Shown here: positions 33,831 through 42,102 of the stretch, one piece after another | Position numbering within the stretch: position 1 is the stretch's first letter | Layout of the letters: each line of letters begins with the position of its first letter | Source: Anaerolineales bacterium | GTDB taxonomy: Bacteria; Chloroflexota; Anaerolineae; Anaerolineales; Villigracilaceae | Length of the DNA stretch: 64,000 bases | Direction: 5' to 3' | Assembly: GCA_014379595.1 (NCBI GenBank) | Contig: JACMLM010000039.1 | Span: 19,039-83,038 of the forward strand | The notes under the pieces: model-generated | What the model was told of the DNA's origin: nothing | Databases searched by the model: none | What the model saw: only the letters and a program-made list of their open reading frames with translations | Translations under genes and position numbers: made by a program

Positions 33831-34352
33831 ATGAAAACATATGCTGGGTTTTGGCAAAGAACAGGAGCTTTCATGTGGGATTACCTCATCATTGCCTGTT
33901 ATCTTACAACAATTACAATCCTATCTTTTCTGACCAGCGCAAATGACTGGCTCTTCACAAATCGCATTCAATCACAACTCTCAGCTTTTTTATTCTTAAC
34001 TCTTCCCGTAATTCTTTATTTTTCGATTCTTGAATCTTCCGCACACCAAGCGACTTGGGGAAAACACAAGGTAGGGCTAAAGGTTATAGATCAAATTGGA
34101 GGTCGAATCAGTTTTGGGAGAGCGTTTGCGCGCACATTGTTAAAATTTGTTCCCTGGGAAATTTCACACACTCTCATCTGGCAAATCAGCTTCTTCCCCC
34201 AAACAAACTCGGTTCTTATTAACACTGGTTTTGCCATTGTATATCTTCTTATAGGCTTCAATATCTTCAGCCTTTTGAAGACAAAAACCCATCAAACAAT
34301 ATATGACATCATTACAAAGACATATGTTGAAAAACATAATTTATCTTTATGA
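33831..34352 (+). CDS. RDD family membrane protein
   Basis: 173 aa. Begins YAGFWQRTGAFMWDYLIIAC, the RDD-domain opening (Arg and Asp retained), with WGKHKVGLKVIDQIGGRISF as the characteristic loop. Four membrane segments. Function of RDD proteins is largely unknown; some are ion antiporters. Last 4 bp overlap the next gene (ATGA). Confidence 0.85.
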   Translation: MKTYAGFWQRTGAFMWDYLIIACYLTTITILSFLTSANDWLFTNRIQSQLSAFLFLTLPVILYFSILESSAHQATWGKHKVGLKVIDQIGGRISFGRAFARTLLKFVPWEISHTLIWQISFFPQTNSVLINTGFAIVYLLIGFNIFSLLKTKTHQTIYDIITKTYVEKHNLSL

Positions 34353-35032
34353 GTATGAAATTTCACCATAAGGACCTCGAAACCTGTCACACAGCAAGCG
34401 GACTCGTCATCGTAATCGATGTTCTCCGCGCCTTCTCACATGCTGCCTATGCTTTCTCACGCGGCGCGAAAGAAATTATTTTGGTCAGTACAGTTGAGGA
34501 AGCGCTAACATTGAAATCTGAAATTTCAAATTCAAAGGCTATGGGTGAAGTTGGCGGACTCCCGCCTGCAGGATTTGACTTCGGCAATTCCCCTACTCAA
34601 ATTCTCGAAGAAGATCTAACAGGATTAACACTGATTCAACGCACTGGCGCGGGGACTCAAGGTGCGGTCCGCTGTGTGAATGCGGATGCTATGCTGGCGG
34701 CCAGTTATGTTGTAGCAGATGCAACGGTCAAATATGTTTTGAAAATAGCGCCATCTGAAATTACATTTGTCATCACCGGCGGATTCAATAACGACGAAGA
34801 TGTTTCCTGTGCTGAATATCTAGAGAGATTGTTCAAAGGCCAAAAGCCAGATATAAAACCTTTTGTAAGACGTGTATATGATTCTAAGGACGCTGAGCAA
34901 CATCTTGACCCAAATCAACCTGAATTTCCTGAGTCAGATTTGGATTACTGCACACAGATCAGCCGCTTCAACTTTTCCATGCCCATCACAAGAAATAAGA
35001 ATCGACTTACCATGCAGGCCATCAAGCCATAG
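34349..35032 (+). CDS. 2-phosphosulfolactate phosphatase-like (ComB family)
   Basis: 227 aa. Recognised by VIVIDVLRAFSHAAYAFSRG, MGEVGGLPPAGFDFGNSP and LIQRTGAGTQGAVRCVNAD. This is the ComB fold, Mg2+-dependent, known to dephosphorylate 2-phosphosulfolactate in coenzyme M synthesis. ComB homologues are common in bacteria that make no CoM, so the substrate here is uncertain. No other CoM genes are in the window. Cotranscribed with the RDD and PTPS-like genes. Confidence 0.85.
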   Translation: MSMKFHHKDLETCHTASGLVIVIDVLRAFSHAAYAFSRGAKEIILVSTVEEALTLKSEISNSKAMGEVGGLPPAGFDFGNSPTQILEEDLTGLTLIQRTGAGTQGAVRCVNADAMLAASYVVADATVKYVLKIAPSEITFVITGGFNNDEDVSCAEYLERLFKGQKPDIKPFVRRVYDSKDAEQHLDPNQPEFPESDLDYCTQISRFNFSMPITRNKNRLTMQAIKP

Positions 35033-35059
35033 CCCTAACACTTGAAACTGGAGCACTTA

Positions 35060-35446
35060 ATGTATACCCTTGGAGTTCGTCGTGAATTTATTGCTCGTCA
35101 CTTTTTAATTGGCGGAGACTGGGGGCCAGAGAATTTCCCTAACTCCCATCATTATGTTCTTGAATTACAACTCGAAGGGACAGAGCTTGACCAGCATGGC
35201 TATCTGGTAGATATTATAGATGTGGAAAAACATCTGGATGAAGTGGTAGGTTATTACACAGAGCAAATGCTCAATGAAAAACCCGAATTCGCAGGATTGA
35301 ATCCATCCATTGAACATTTTGCAAGAATCTTATCTACTACATTGAGTGAAAGAATTACAGCGAAGAATATCTCCAAGGTTAAGGTTGTACTATGGGAAAA
35401 CGAGAGTGCTTGGGCGGCGTATGCAGTTGACAGGTTGAAAGGTTAG
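35060..35446 (+). CDS. 6-pyruvoyl-tetrahydropterin synthase/QueD-like protein
   Basis: 128 aa from ATG 35060 (TGGAG 6 nt upstream). PTPS fold: REFIARHFLIGG (first His), FPNSHHYVLELQLEG (His pair region), DIIDVEKHLDEVVGYY (FDF-like), NPSIEHFARIL (PTxEN-like) and VVLWENESAWAAYAV (catalytic Glu). The family acts on dihydroneopterin triphosphate to give tetrahydropterins or the queuosine precursor. The usual Cys nucleophile before the His pair appears absent and HGH is NSHH, so the reaction may differ. Its last codons come from a family B repeat. Directly upstream of the glycosyltransferase. Confidence 0.8.
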   Translation: MYTLGVRREFIARHFLIGGDWGPENFPNSHHYVLELQLEGTELDQHGYLVDIIDVEKHLDEVVGYYTEQMLNEKPEFAGLNPSIEHFARILSTTLSERITAKNISKVKVVLWENESAWAAYAVDRLKG

Positions 35447-35463
35447 CAGGTTTGAAGGTTGGG
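35429..35463. repeat. Family B repeat at a gene junction
   Basis: Units ACAGGTTGAAAGGTT, GCAGGTTTGAAGGTT: the AGGTT-based repeat supplies the stop of the PTPS-like gene (GGTTAG) and the TTG start of the glycosyltransferase. Confidence 0.65.
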
Positions 35464-36501
35464 CTTGTTATTTACGGTTCAATTGACAGGTTAAGCGGCG
35501 GATATTTATATGACCGCAAGCTAGTAGAATATTTGCGCGCGCAAGGCGACACGGTTGAGATTATCTCGCTTCCGTGGAGAAATTATGTTGCACATCTAAC
35601 GGATAATTTCTCTTTCAAGCTGCCACCCAATCTCGATATTTTGATTCAAGACGAGCTTAATCATCCATCCCTCATTGCTGCAAACCAGGGGAGACATTCA
35701 TATCCTATTGTGTCTCTTGTTCATCATCTACGATGTTCTGAGTTGCGTCCACAATGGCAGAATAGTTTTTACAAAATTGTTGAAAAGAAGTATTTGCAAA
35801 GCGTAGATGGATTTATCTTTAATTCGTGGACAACGAAGGGCGTAGTTAATGGATTAATAGTTAATGAAAAACCATCTATTGTGGCACATCCACCTACTGA
35901 CAGATTCGATGAGACTATCAGTAAAAGTGAAATTATAGAAAGAAGTAAACTAGAGGGGCTGCGGATATTATTTTTGGGAAATGTAATGGAAAGAAAAGGA
36001 TTACATATTCTTTTAGATGCGGTCAAAGGCCTAAAGCCAAAGGTTAGAATAGACGTGATTGGTTCATTAACCGCTGAACCTCAGTATGCCAAACAAATGA
36101 AAGATTTCATAGCAAAAAACAATCTTTCCTCTTTCATCTTTCTTCACGACTCCCTTGACAACGAACTGCTCGTCGAAAAACTCAAACAAGCCCATGTGCT
36201 TGTTGTTCCATCTTCTTATGAAGGCTTTGGGATCGTTTATCTCGAGGGGATGGGATTTGGTCTGCCTGCTATTGGGACAACTGCTGGCGCGGCAGGTGAA
36301 ATCATCGAACATGGAAAAACTGGCTATCTCATTGAACCGAATGATTCAGAATCACTTGCACAACATATTTCATTACTCGCATCAAATCGTGAACTTCTAA
36401 TAGAGCTTTCTCTCAATGCGCGCAAACGTTATATTCAACAGCCAGCGTGGAATGAGACAGCAAGTCAGATCCGCGCTTTTCTACAAAACATGATTAAGTA
36501 G
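35452..36501 (+). CDS. Glycosyltransferase, GT4 family
   Basis: 349 aa, apparent TTG start at 35452 inside a repeat. GT-B fold: N-terminal KVGLVIYGSIDRLSGGYLYD. The C-terminal nucleotide-sugar domain has RILFLGNVMERKGLHILLDA, VLVVPSSYEGFGIVYLEGMG (the E-x7-E motif) and AGAAGEIIEHGKTGYLIEP. Retaining transferase using an NDP-sugar; acceptor unknown. The operon context with a PTPS-like protein suggests a pterin acceptor, as in cyanobacterial pterin glycosides, but this is inference. Cytosolic, no membrane segment. Confidence 0.88.
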   Translation: MKVGLVIYGSIDRLSGGYLYDRKLVEYLRAQGDTVEIISLPWRNYVAHLTDNFSFKLPPNLDILIQDELNHPSLIAANQGRHSYPIVSLVHHLRCSELRPQWQNSFYKIVEKKYLQSVDGFIFNSWTTKGVVNGLIVNEKPSIVAHPPTDRFDETISKSEIIERSKLEGLRILFLGNVMERKGLHILLDAVKGLKPKVRIDVIGSLTAEPQYAKQMKDFIAKNNLSSFIFLHDSLDNELLVEKLKQAHVLVVPSSYEGFGIVYLEGMGFGLPAIGTTAGAAGEIIEHGKTGYLIEPNDSESLAQHISLLASNRELLIELSLNARKRYIQQPAWNETASQIRAFLQNMIK

Positions 36502-36502
36502 T

Positions 36503-36529
36503 TTCATCGGCAGTTGAACTGCCGATGAA
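36503..36529. terminator. 27-bp near-perfect palindrome after GT4 gene
   Basis: TTCATCGGCAGTT-G-AACTGCCGATGAA, immediately after the operon's last stop codon; forms a hairpin but lacks a T run. Confidence 0.55.
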
Positions 36530-36553
36530 CAATTGTGGACAAACCAAGAAAAC

Positions 36554-37435
36554 ATGAAACGACTTATCGGTATTCTGCTTATTGCCATCTCCGCTGCATC
36601 ATTTGGGACTCTTGCCATCTTTGGGCGTTACGCGTACGCAGATGGCATGGACATCTTCACTGTGCTTTTCCTGCGCTTTGGAGTCTCTGCTGTTGTAATG
36701 ACCTTAATCCTGTTTATTAGAAAAGAAAAATTCCCCCGCGGACGGCTTCTCGCACAGCTGATTGGTATGGGCGCACTGGGATATGTCGCAGGGGCGTATC
36801 TTTATTTAACGGCAATCAACTATGCGTCCACGGGACTTGTAGCGCTGTTGTTATATCTTTATCCGTTATTTGTAACTATTCTTTCGGTTGTTGTCTTGAA
36901 AGAACGAATCACACAAGCTAAATTTATTGCGTTGATATTGGCATTGATCGGCACAGCTCTCACTGTTGGACCTGCAGGCGGACAACTTACTGGAATTCTA
37001 ATGGCGATTGCAGGAGCAATCGTCTATTCGATTTATATTATCGTCGGGACTGATGTGATGAAACATGTTTCGGCGGTGCAGTCATCGACTGTTATTTTTG
37101 CATCCGCTGGAATCGTTTATGGACTCTTAATGATATTTAACGGCGCTCATTTCCCTGCCAGCAATTCAGGCTGGTTTGCCATGCTTGGTATCATCGTAAT
37201 TTGTACTATCATTCCCGTTGTGACTTTCCTAGCGGGGTTAGAACGGATTGGACCAACGAATGCTGCCATGCTTTCAGTGCTTGAGCCAGTAGTAACAGTT
37301 TTGCTTGCAGCATGGCTATTTGGAGAAAAGCTAATGCCGATCAGTATTATTGGTGGTGGATTGATTTTGATTGCTGTTATTTTGTTGACGAGAGCAGAAT
37401 TAAAGAAAGAGAATATAAAACCGTCAAATGTATAA
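36554..37435 (+). CDS. EamA/DMT-superfamily transporter
   Basis: 293 aa from ATG 36554. Ten hydrophobic segments in two EamA repeats (LIGILLIAISAASFGTLAIF; GQLTGILMAIAGAIVYSIYI), with the hallmark end-of-repeat PLFVTILSVVVLKERITQ and EPVVTVLLAAWLFGEKLMP. Drug/metabolite exporter of unknown substrate in the cytoplasmic membrane. A TTG 21 bp upstream is in frame but less likely as start. Confidence 0.88.
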   Translation: MKRLIGILLIAISAASFGTLAIFGRYAYADGMDIFTVLFLRFGVSAVVMTLILFIRKEKFPRGRLLAQLIGMGALGYVAGAYLYLTAINYASTGLVALLLYLYPLFVTILSVVVLKERITQAKFIALILALIGTALTVGPAGGQLTGILMAIAGAIVYSIYIIVGTDVMKHVSAVQSSTVIFASAGIVYGLLMIFNGAHFPASNSGWFAMLGIIVICTIIPVVTFLAGLERIGPTNAAMLSVLEPVVTVLLAAWLFGEKLMPISIIGGGLILIAVILLTRAELKKENIKPSNV

Positions 37436-37479
37436 TATTAGCAACTACATGTGACAGTCTTTGTTAAGAATGGAGAAAA

Positions 37480-38376
37480 ATGAACTTTATAGGTGAGATT
37501 GCAGGGCTTGCAACATCCTTCCTGTTTGCGATGACAGCAATTATTTTTACAAAGACAGGGCATATGGTTGGTTCACAAGTAACCAACCGTATACGGCTCT
37601 TATTCGGATTGATTCTCCTTGTTATCTTGAATATTATTCTATTTCGTGAACCTCTGCCCTTTTCAGCAGGTTCTTCACGTTGGATCTGGTTGAGTCTATC
37701 CGGTGTGATAGGGCTTTCATTAGGCGATGCCTTCCTATTTCAATCGTTTCTTTCGGTTGGCGTACGCCTCGGTACTTTGTTATTAAGCCTAGCCCCGATC
37801 TTTGGATCAATCATTGCCTGGGCTTTGTTCGGAGAAACACTCACTCCTCTGCAAATTACAGGCATCGTCCTTGCACTGGGAGGGATAGGCTGGGTTGTCA
37901 TGTCACATGAAGAACATGTAGACACTCCCAGTGGACTTACACGCCGTGGAGTAATCTTTGGCATACTGGGAGCACTTGGGCAGGCTGTTGGACTCGTCCT
38001 TGCCAAACAGGGAGTGGATGGGGATTTTCATCCTTTTCAGGCAAATGCGATCCGCATGCTTGCCGCGGTAATTTTCATTTGGGTATGGGCAATTATTCAA
38101 AAGGAGGCAAGTGGGACGATTACAACAGTTCGCAAACAACCACAAGTTCTGTGGCTCCTTGCTCTTGGCGCTCTGGTTGGACCTGTGCTTGGTGTGTCTG
38201 CATCTTTGCTGGCAGTGCAACATGCAGAAGTTGGAGTTGCTAGTACATTGATGGCACTTCCGCCAGTGATCATCCTTCCGATCAGTCACTTTGTATATAA
38301 GGAAAAAGTGAGTTGGCAAGCCATTGCAGGGACTTTGCTCGCAATCGTTGGAGTAGCGGTGCTATTTCTTGCTTAA
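37480..38376 (+). CDS. EamA/DMT-superfamily transporter, second copy
   Basis: 298 aa. Ten hydrophobic segments; LAPIFGSIIAWALFGETLTP and LPPVIILPISHFVYKEKVSW close the two repeats. Only distantly similar to the preceding transporter, so not a recent duplication. The pair lies 44 bp apart and is probably cotranscribed. Substrate unknown. Confidence 0.87.
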   Translation: MNFIGEIAGLATSFLFAMTAIIFTKTGHMVGSQVTNRIRLLFGLILLVILNIILFREPLPFSAGSSRWIWLSLSGVIGLSLGDAFLFQSFLSVGVRLGTLLLSLAPIFGSIIAWALFGETLTPLQITGIVLALGGIGWVVMSHEEHVDTPSGLTRRGVIFGILGALGQAVGLVLAKQGVDGDFHPFQANAIRMLAAVIFIWVWAIIQKEASGTITTVRKQPQVLWLLALGALVGPVLGVSASLLAVQHAEVGVASTLMALPPVIILPISHFVYKEKVSWQAIAGTLLAIVGVAVLFLA

Positions 38377-38389
38377 GGCAACACGTCCT

Positions 38390-38452
38390 GTAGGTCACGC
38401 TTGAAGCGTGACTTTACAATAACGATAATGTCATGTTGAAAACATGACCTAC
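38390..38452. repeat. REP-like nested palindrome
   Basis: GTAGGTCACGCTTGAAGCGTGAC followed by GTCATGTTGAAAACATGACCTAC (each shown whole only by its ends here): two hairpins, GTCACGCTT/AAGCGTGAC and GTCATGTT/AACATGAC, enclosed by outer arms GTAGGTCA and TGACCTAC. Confidence 0.75.
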
Positions 38453-38619
38453 ATTTCCGTGTCGTGTCTTTTCAGTGCTATAATCCTCTTACAACTAATT
38501 TATAGAGTCCCTGATTTACAAAATCTGCTGACTCACTTATATCAGCAGTCCGCGCTGTTTTTATCTGGGCACTCGCTCATTTTCCCAACATTGATAGACT
38601 TCTGAAGAAAAGGAATATT

Positions 38620-39876
38620 TTGAACTTCGAACAATTTAATCTCGATTCTCGCCTGATGGCTGGAATCAAAAAGGCGGGCTATGATACCGCCACGCCAATT
38701 CAAGAGGCTGCCATTCCAGCAGCGATTCGTGGGCGAGACATTATCGGAACGGCACAAACAGGTACAGGTAAGACAGCCGCATTTGTCCTCCCCATCTTAA
38801 ACAAACTACTCGATGGTCCGCGCAATGTAAGCCGCGCGTTGATCGTCACGCCGACGCGCGAACTGGCTGAGCAAATTCACGATGTCGTGAAGGCGCTGTC
38901 AGCTGGGACTCGCCTCCGCAGCGCAACCATTTACGGCGGAGTCGGACCCGCGCCTCAAGTCAAGGCACTGCGTGATGGTGCAGAAATCCTGATCGTTTGC
39001 CCAGGTCGTTTTCTAGACCTCGTCAATCAAGGCCTTGCACGTTTGGGTCAAGTTGAAATTCTTGTGCTTGATGAAGCCGACCGCATGTTCGACATGGGTT
39101 TTCTGCCCGATGTGAAACGCATCATCAAAGCGCTGCCCGCGCAAAGACAAACCATGTTGTTCTCGGCAACGTTCCCCGGTGAAGTAGAATTTCTTGCAAC
39201 AAGCACACTTAAGAATCCGCAGAAGATCGCGATGGGCATTAGCCGCCCCGCACATACGGTGACGCACGCGTTGTATCCTGTGCCGTCGCATTTGAAATCT
39301 CAGTTGTTACTGGCGTTGCTTAAGAAAACGGATACGAGTTCTGTATTGATTTTCGCACGCACAAAGTATCGCGCACAAAAAGTAACGCAACAAATTGAAC
39401 GCGCGGGGCACAAGGTCACGAGTTTGCATGGTGATCGTTCGCAGGGACAACGCCAGTCTGCGCTTAAAGGTTTCAAAGATGGCACACATCAGATCATGGT
39501 TGCTACTGACATTGCTGCGCGCGGCTTGGATGTTGAAAGCATTTCACATGTTATTAACTATGACATGCCCGATACCGCCGATGCATACATTCACAGAATT
39601 GGACGCACTGGCCGTGCACAACGCACAGGCGACGCATTCACTTTGGTCACTGGTGAAGATAACGACATGATTCGGATTCTAGAACGCATTATGGGAAGTC
39701 CGCTTAAACGAGAGACGCTCGATGGATTCGACTACACGGCTCCCGCCCCACCGAAAACTGATTCTGGTCCTCGAGGCAGAGGCGCCCCCCGAGATGACTC
39801 TCGCCGCCCACCGCGCCCCGCTGCCACGCCGAAGAGTTATGGCAGAAATAATTTAGCTCCAAGAAAAAGAAGATAA
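38620..39876 (+). CDS. DEAD-box RNA helicase, RhlE-like
   Basis: 418 aa, TTG start at 38620 with AAGGA upstream, matching the family opening NFEQFNLDSRLMAGIKKAGY. Motifs: Q motif (TPIQEAAIPA), I AQTGTGKT, Ia PTRELAEQ, II DEAD (LVLDEADRMFD), III SAT, IV LIFARTK, V ATDIAARGLD, VI HRIGRTGRA. A short basic, Pro/Arg-rich C-terminal tail (GPRGRGAPRDDSRRPPRPAA) probably binds RNA. Likely role in RNA unwinding for ribosome assembly or RNA turnover. Confidence 0.95.
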   Translation: MNFEQFNLDSRLMAGIKKAGYDTATPIQEAAIPAAIRGRDIIGTAQTGTGKTAAFVLPILNKLLDGPRNVSRALIVTPTRELAEQIHDVVKALSAGTRLRSATIYGGVGPAPQVKALRDGAEILIVCPGRFLDLVNQGLARLGQVEILVLDEADRMFDMGFLPDVKRIIKALPAQRQTMLFSATFPGEVEFLATSTLKNPQKIAMGISRPAHTVTHALYPVPSHLKSQLLLALLKKTDTSSVLIFARTKYRAQKVTQQIERAGHKVTSLHGDRSQGQRQSALKGFKDGTHQIMVATDIAARGLDVESISHVINYDMPDTADAYIHRIGRTGRAQRTGDAFTLVTGEDNDMIRILERIMGSPLKRETLDGFDYTAPAPPKTDSGPRGRGAPRDDSRRPPRPAATPKSYGRNNLAPRKRR

Positions 39877-39883
39877 TAATTAG

Positions 39884-39911
39884 AAAACCATCTCTTAATT
39901 GAGGTGGTTTT
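39884..39911 (+). terminator. Terminator after DEAD-box gene
   Basis: AAAACCATCTC pairs with GAGGTGGTTTT (one wobble) with a 6-nt loop; ends in TTTT. Confidence 0.7.
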
Positions 39912-39984
39912 GCTTAATCTGTTACAATTTATTGGTAATTATATGTTCAAATTGTATTATTCTTGATAATTAGGAGGTTAGATC

Positions 39985-41061
39985 ATGATCGAAAAACCAG
40001 AATCAAAGTTGAAAATATTAAAAAACATACAAAAATTAACGCCCGAAGTTCTAGATGTTGCACTTGCGACATTGGCTAATCCTGTTTTCGGATTATCACT
40101 AGTAGTCAAAAAGATAGCAGAGAAAGTGGCATCAGAAGCCAATATACAAAAAGAGGCAGAAGCCGAATTTCAAGAAAGGGTAAAAAATCTAAAAGATGAT
40201 TTTCCACCTCTCAATACAAGTAGCAATATTAGTAAAACTGTTAGTCATTTAACAGACGAAATAAATAAGCTTGCAGAGGGTGCTGTGAAAATTAATGACC
40301 ACGCCTTAATAGAACAGGTATTTATATTTTACAGGTCAGCTCAAAAGAAGTTACTCGCTTCAACAGCAAAGAAACCGTTACCTACTGAGCAATTAGCACA
40401 TATAAAAACTGAATTAGGTCTTATTAGGCTAAAAGTAATGTGGGCCGATTCCCAGAAGTCTGCCGCTCTAGCACAAAAATTTCGTAATGAAGATTTTATT
40501 CAAGAACAAGCTCGACAGCTTAACATAAAGGAAAAAGCTTTGCAGATTCGTGCTTATATTGTCTTCTTAATTTTTATTGGCGGGATAACAGCAGCAATAA
40601 TTATGGGTTCACAGATATGGTCAACCGAGTCCGTAATACCTTGGTTAAACGTACCGATTTCTATAGTTTTTTGGAGCGCTATTGGCAGCGCAGCCAATAT
40701 GCTTTATAGATATTACAAGAAAGATGACGCTATTAACATCGATAGAGAGTTGCGTCGAGCTTGGGCAAGGCCACTGGTAGGAATAATAATGGGGGTAGTA
40801 ACTTATCTGGTCGCAGTATCTGGCTTGATCTTAATTGGTGCCGCTACCCCTCAAAACATAAATATTGAAATAAAGCCAGAGATATTATCTCTATTTGCAT
40901 TCGTAGGCAGTTTTAGCGACAAGATATTTGAAGGAGTAGTCGAAAAAGTTGGATTAATTGCCACTAGTGAAAGAAACGATGAGGAAAGATTAAAAAGTAT
41001 GATTGAGATATTATCTGGAGAAAAAATTTCTGGCACAAAAGAATCGATAGATAAAAAATAG
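39985..41061 (+). CDS. Orphan membrane protein with long helical N-terminus
   Basis: 358 aa, AT-rich gene with AGGAGG ~9 nt upstream. The cytoplasmic N-terminal ~185 residues are predicted helical and charged (VKKIAEKVASEANIQKEAEA). Hydrophobic segments follow at about 192-213 (AYIVFLIFIGGITAAIIM), 225-245 (ISIVFWSAIGSAANMLYRYY) and 267-288 (VGIIMGVVTYLVAVSGLILI). A near-membrane segment (LSLFAFVGSFSDKIFEGVVE) and charged tail close it. I recognise no family. Base composition is more AT-rich than its neighbours, hinting at acquired DNA. Confidence 0.65.
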   Translation: MIEKPESKLKILKNIQKLTPEVLDVALATLANPVFGLSLVVKKIAEKVASEANIQKEAEAEFQERVKNLKDDFPPLNTSSNISKTVSHLTDEINKLAEGAVKINDHALIEQVFIFYRSAQKKLLASTAKKPLPTEQLAHIKTELGLIRLKVMWADSQKSAALAQKFRNEDFIQEQARQLNIKEKALQIRAYIVFLIFIGGITAAIIMGSQIWSTESVIPWLNVPISIVFWSAIGSAANMLYRYYKKDDAINIDRELRRAWARPLVGIIMGVVTYLVAVSGLILIGAATPQNINIEIKPEILSLFAFVGSFSDKIFEGVVEKVGLIATSERNDEERLKSMIEILSGEKISGTKESIDKK

Positions 41062-41149
41062 GTATCTACTTCAATTAGCAATATTGCGCAGAAGCACTCA
41101 AGTAAATATAAATTTGCCTTTCACAGAACAAGCAGTATAATTCCCCAAT

Positions 41150-42073
41150 ATGAAATTCTTAATCACTGGGGCAGCTGGATTCCTTGGCTCTTCTCTTGCA
41201 AATCACCTCGCCAAAGAGGGACATCAAGTGCGCGGTCTCGACGACTTGTCCACTGGCGACCCTCAGGCTCTCGTATCCGATGTTCACTTTACGCGCGGAG
41301 ATGTGAGTGACCGTCCCAAGTTGTGGACTTTACTTCAAGATGTGGATGTTGTTTATCACCTCGCAGCGCGTGTTTCAGTACCAGAATCGATACTATATCC
41401 ACGAGATTACAATGCGGTCAACGTAGGCGGCACAGTGGCGCTTATGGAGGCCATCCGCGATGTAGGTGTGAAGCGTGTAGTATTGGCATCCTCAGGTGCG
41501 GTGTATGGTGACCTCAACGAACAGACTCTTAAAGAAAATGTCACACCGAATCCACGCTCCCCTTATGCAGTTTCCAAACTCGCAGCCGAATATTACGTCC
41601 GCACGATTGGCGGATTATGGGGTATAGAAACTGTCAGCTTGCGGATCTTCAATGCATATGGGCCAGGTCAACATTTGCCGCCGTCGCATCCACCGGTGGT
41701 ACCGCATTATCTTCGTCAAGCACTACGCGGTGGGACGTTGGTCGCACATGGCGATGGAGCACAGACCCGCGATTACATTTATGTAGATGATGTGGTCAAG
41801 GCAATGGTGGCTGCGTCCACTGCCCTGAACATTAATAATTTAGTCATCAACGTTGGCTCAGGGGCAGAGACTGCGATAAAAGATTTAGTCCGTGTTGTGC
41901 TGCACGTGACGAACAGTAAAGCCAATTTGGTTCAAAATAATCAAACTTCAGGCGGCGTCTCACGCATGAAAGCGGATTTAAATCTCGCAAAAGAGAAATT
42001 ACGATTTACACCTTCAGTCAAATTGGAAGAGGGATTGAAGTTGACGCTTCAACGCGATACAAGATTTAAGTAG
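41150..42073 (+). CDS. NAD-dependent epimerase/dehydratase (UDP-glucose 4-epimerase-like)
   Basis: 307 aa extended SDR. NAD motif ITGAAGFLGSSLANHLAKEG (GxxGxxG), catalytic Ser in ASSGAVYG, and YAVSKLAAEYY giving YxxxK. LRIFNAYGPGQ and GDGAQTRDYIYVDDV are the GalE/UDP-sugar epimerase signatures. Interconverts NDP-hexoses for polysaccharide or glycolipid synthesis; exact sugar unknown. No adjacent glycan genes. Confidence 0.9.
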   Translation: MKFLITGAAGFLGSSLANHLAKEGHQVRGLDDLSTGDPQALVSDVHFTRGDVSDRPKLWTLLQDVDVVYHLAARVSVPESILYPRDYNAVNVGGTVALMEAIRDVGVKRVVLASSGAVYGDLNEQTLKENVTPNPRSPYAVSKLAAEYYVRTIGGLWGIETVSLRIFNAYGPGQHLPPSHPPVVPHYLRQALRGGTLVAHGDGAQTRDYIYVDDVVKAMVAASTALNINNLVINVGSGAETAIKDLVRVVLHVTNSKANLVQNNQTSGGVSRMKADLNLAKEKLRFTPSVKLEEGLKLTLQRDTRFK

Positions 42074-42102
42074 TTTCTAGCATATCGTCAAAGAGCATTC
42101 AC

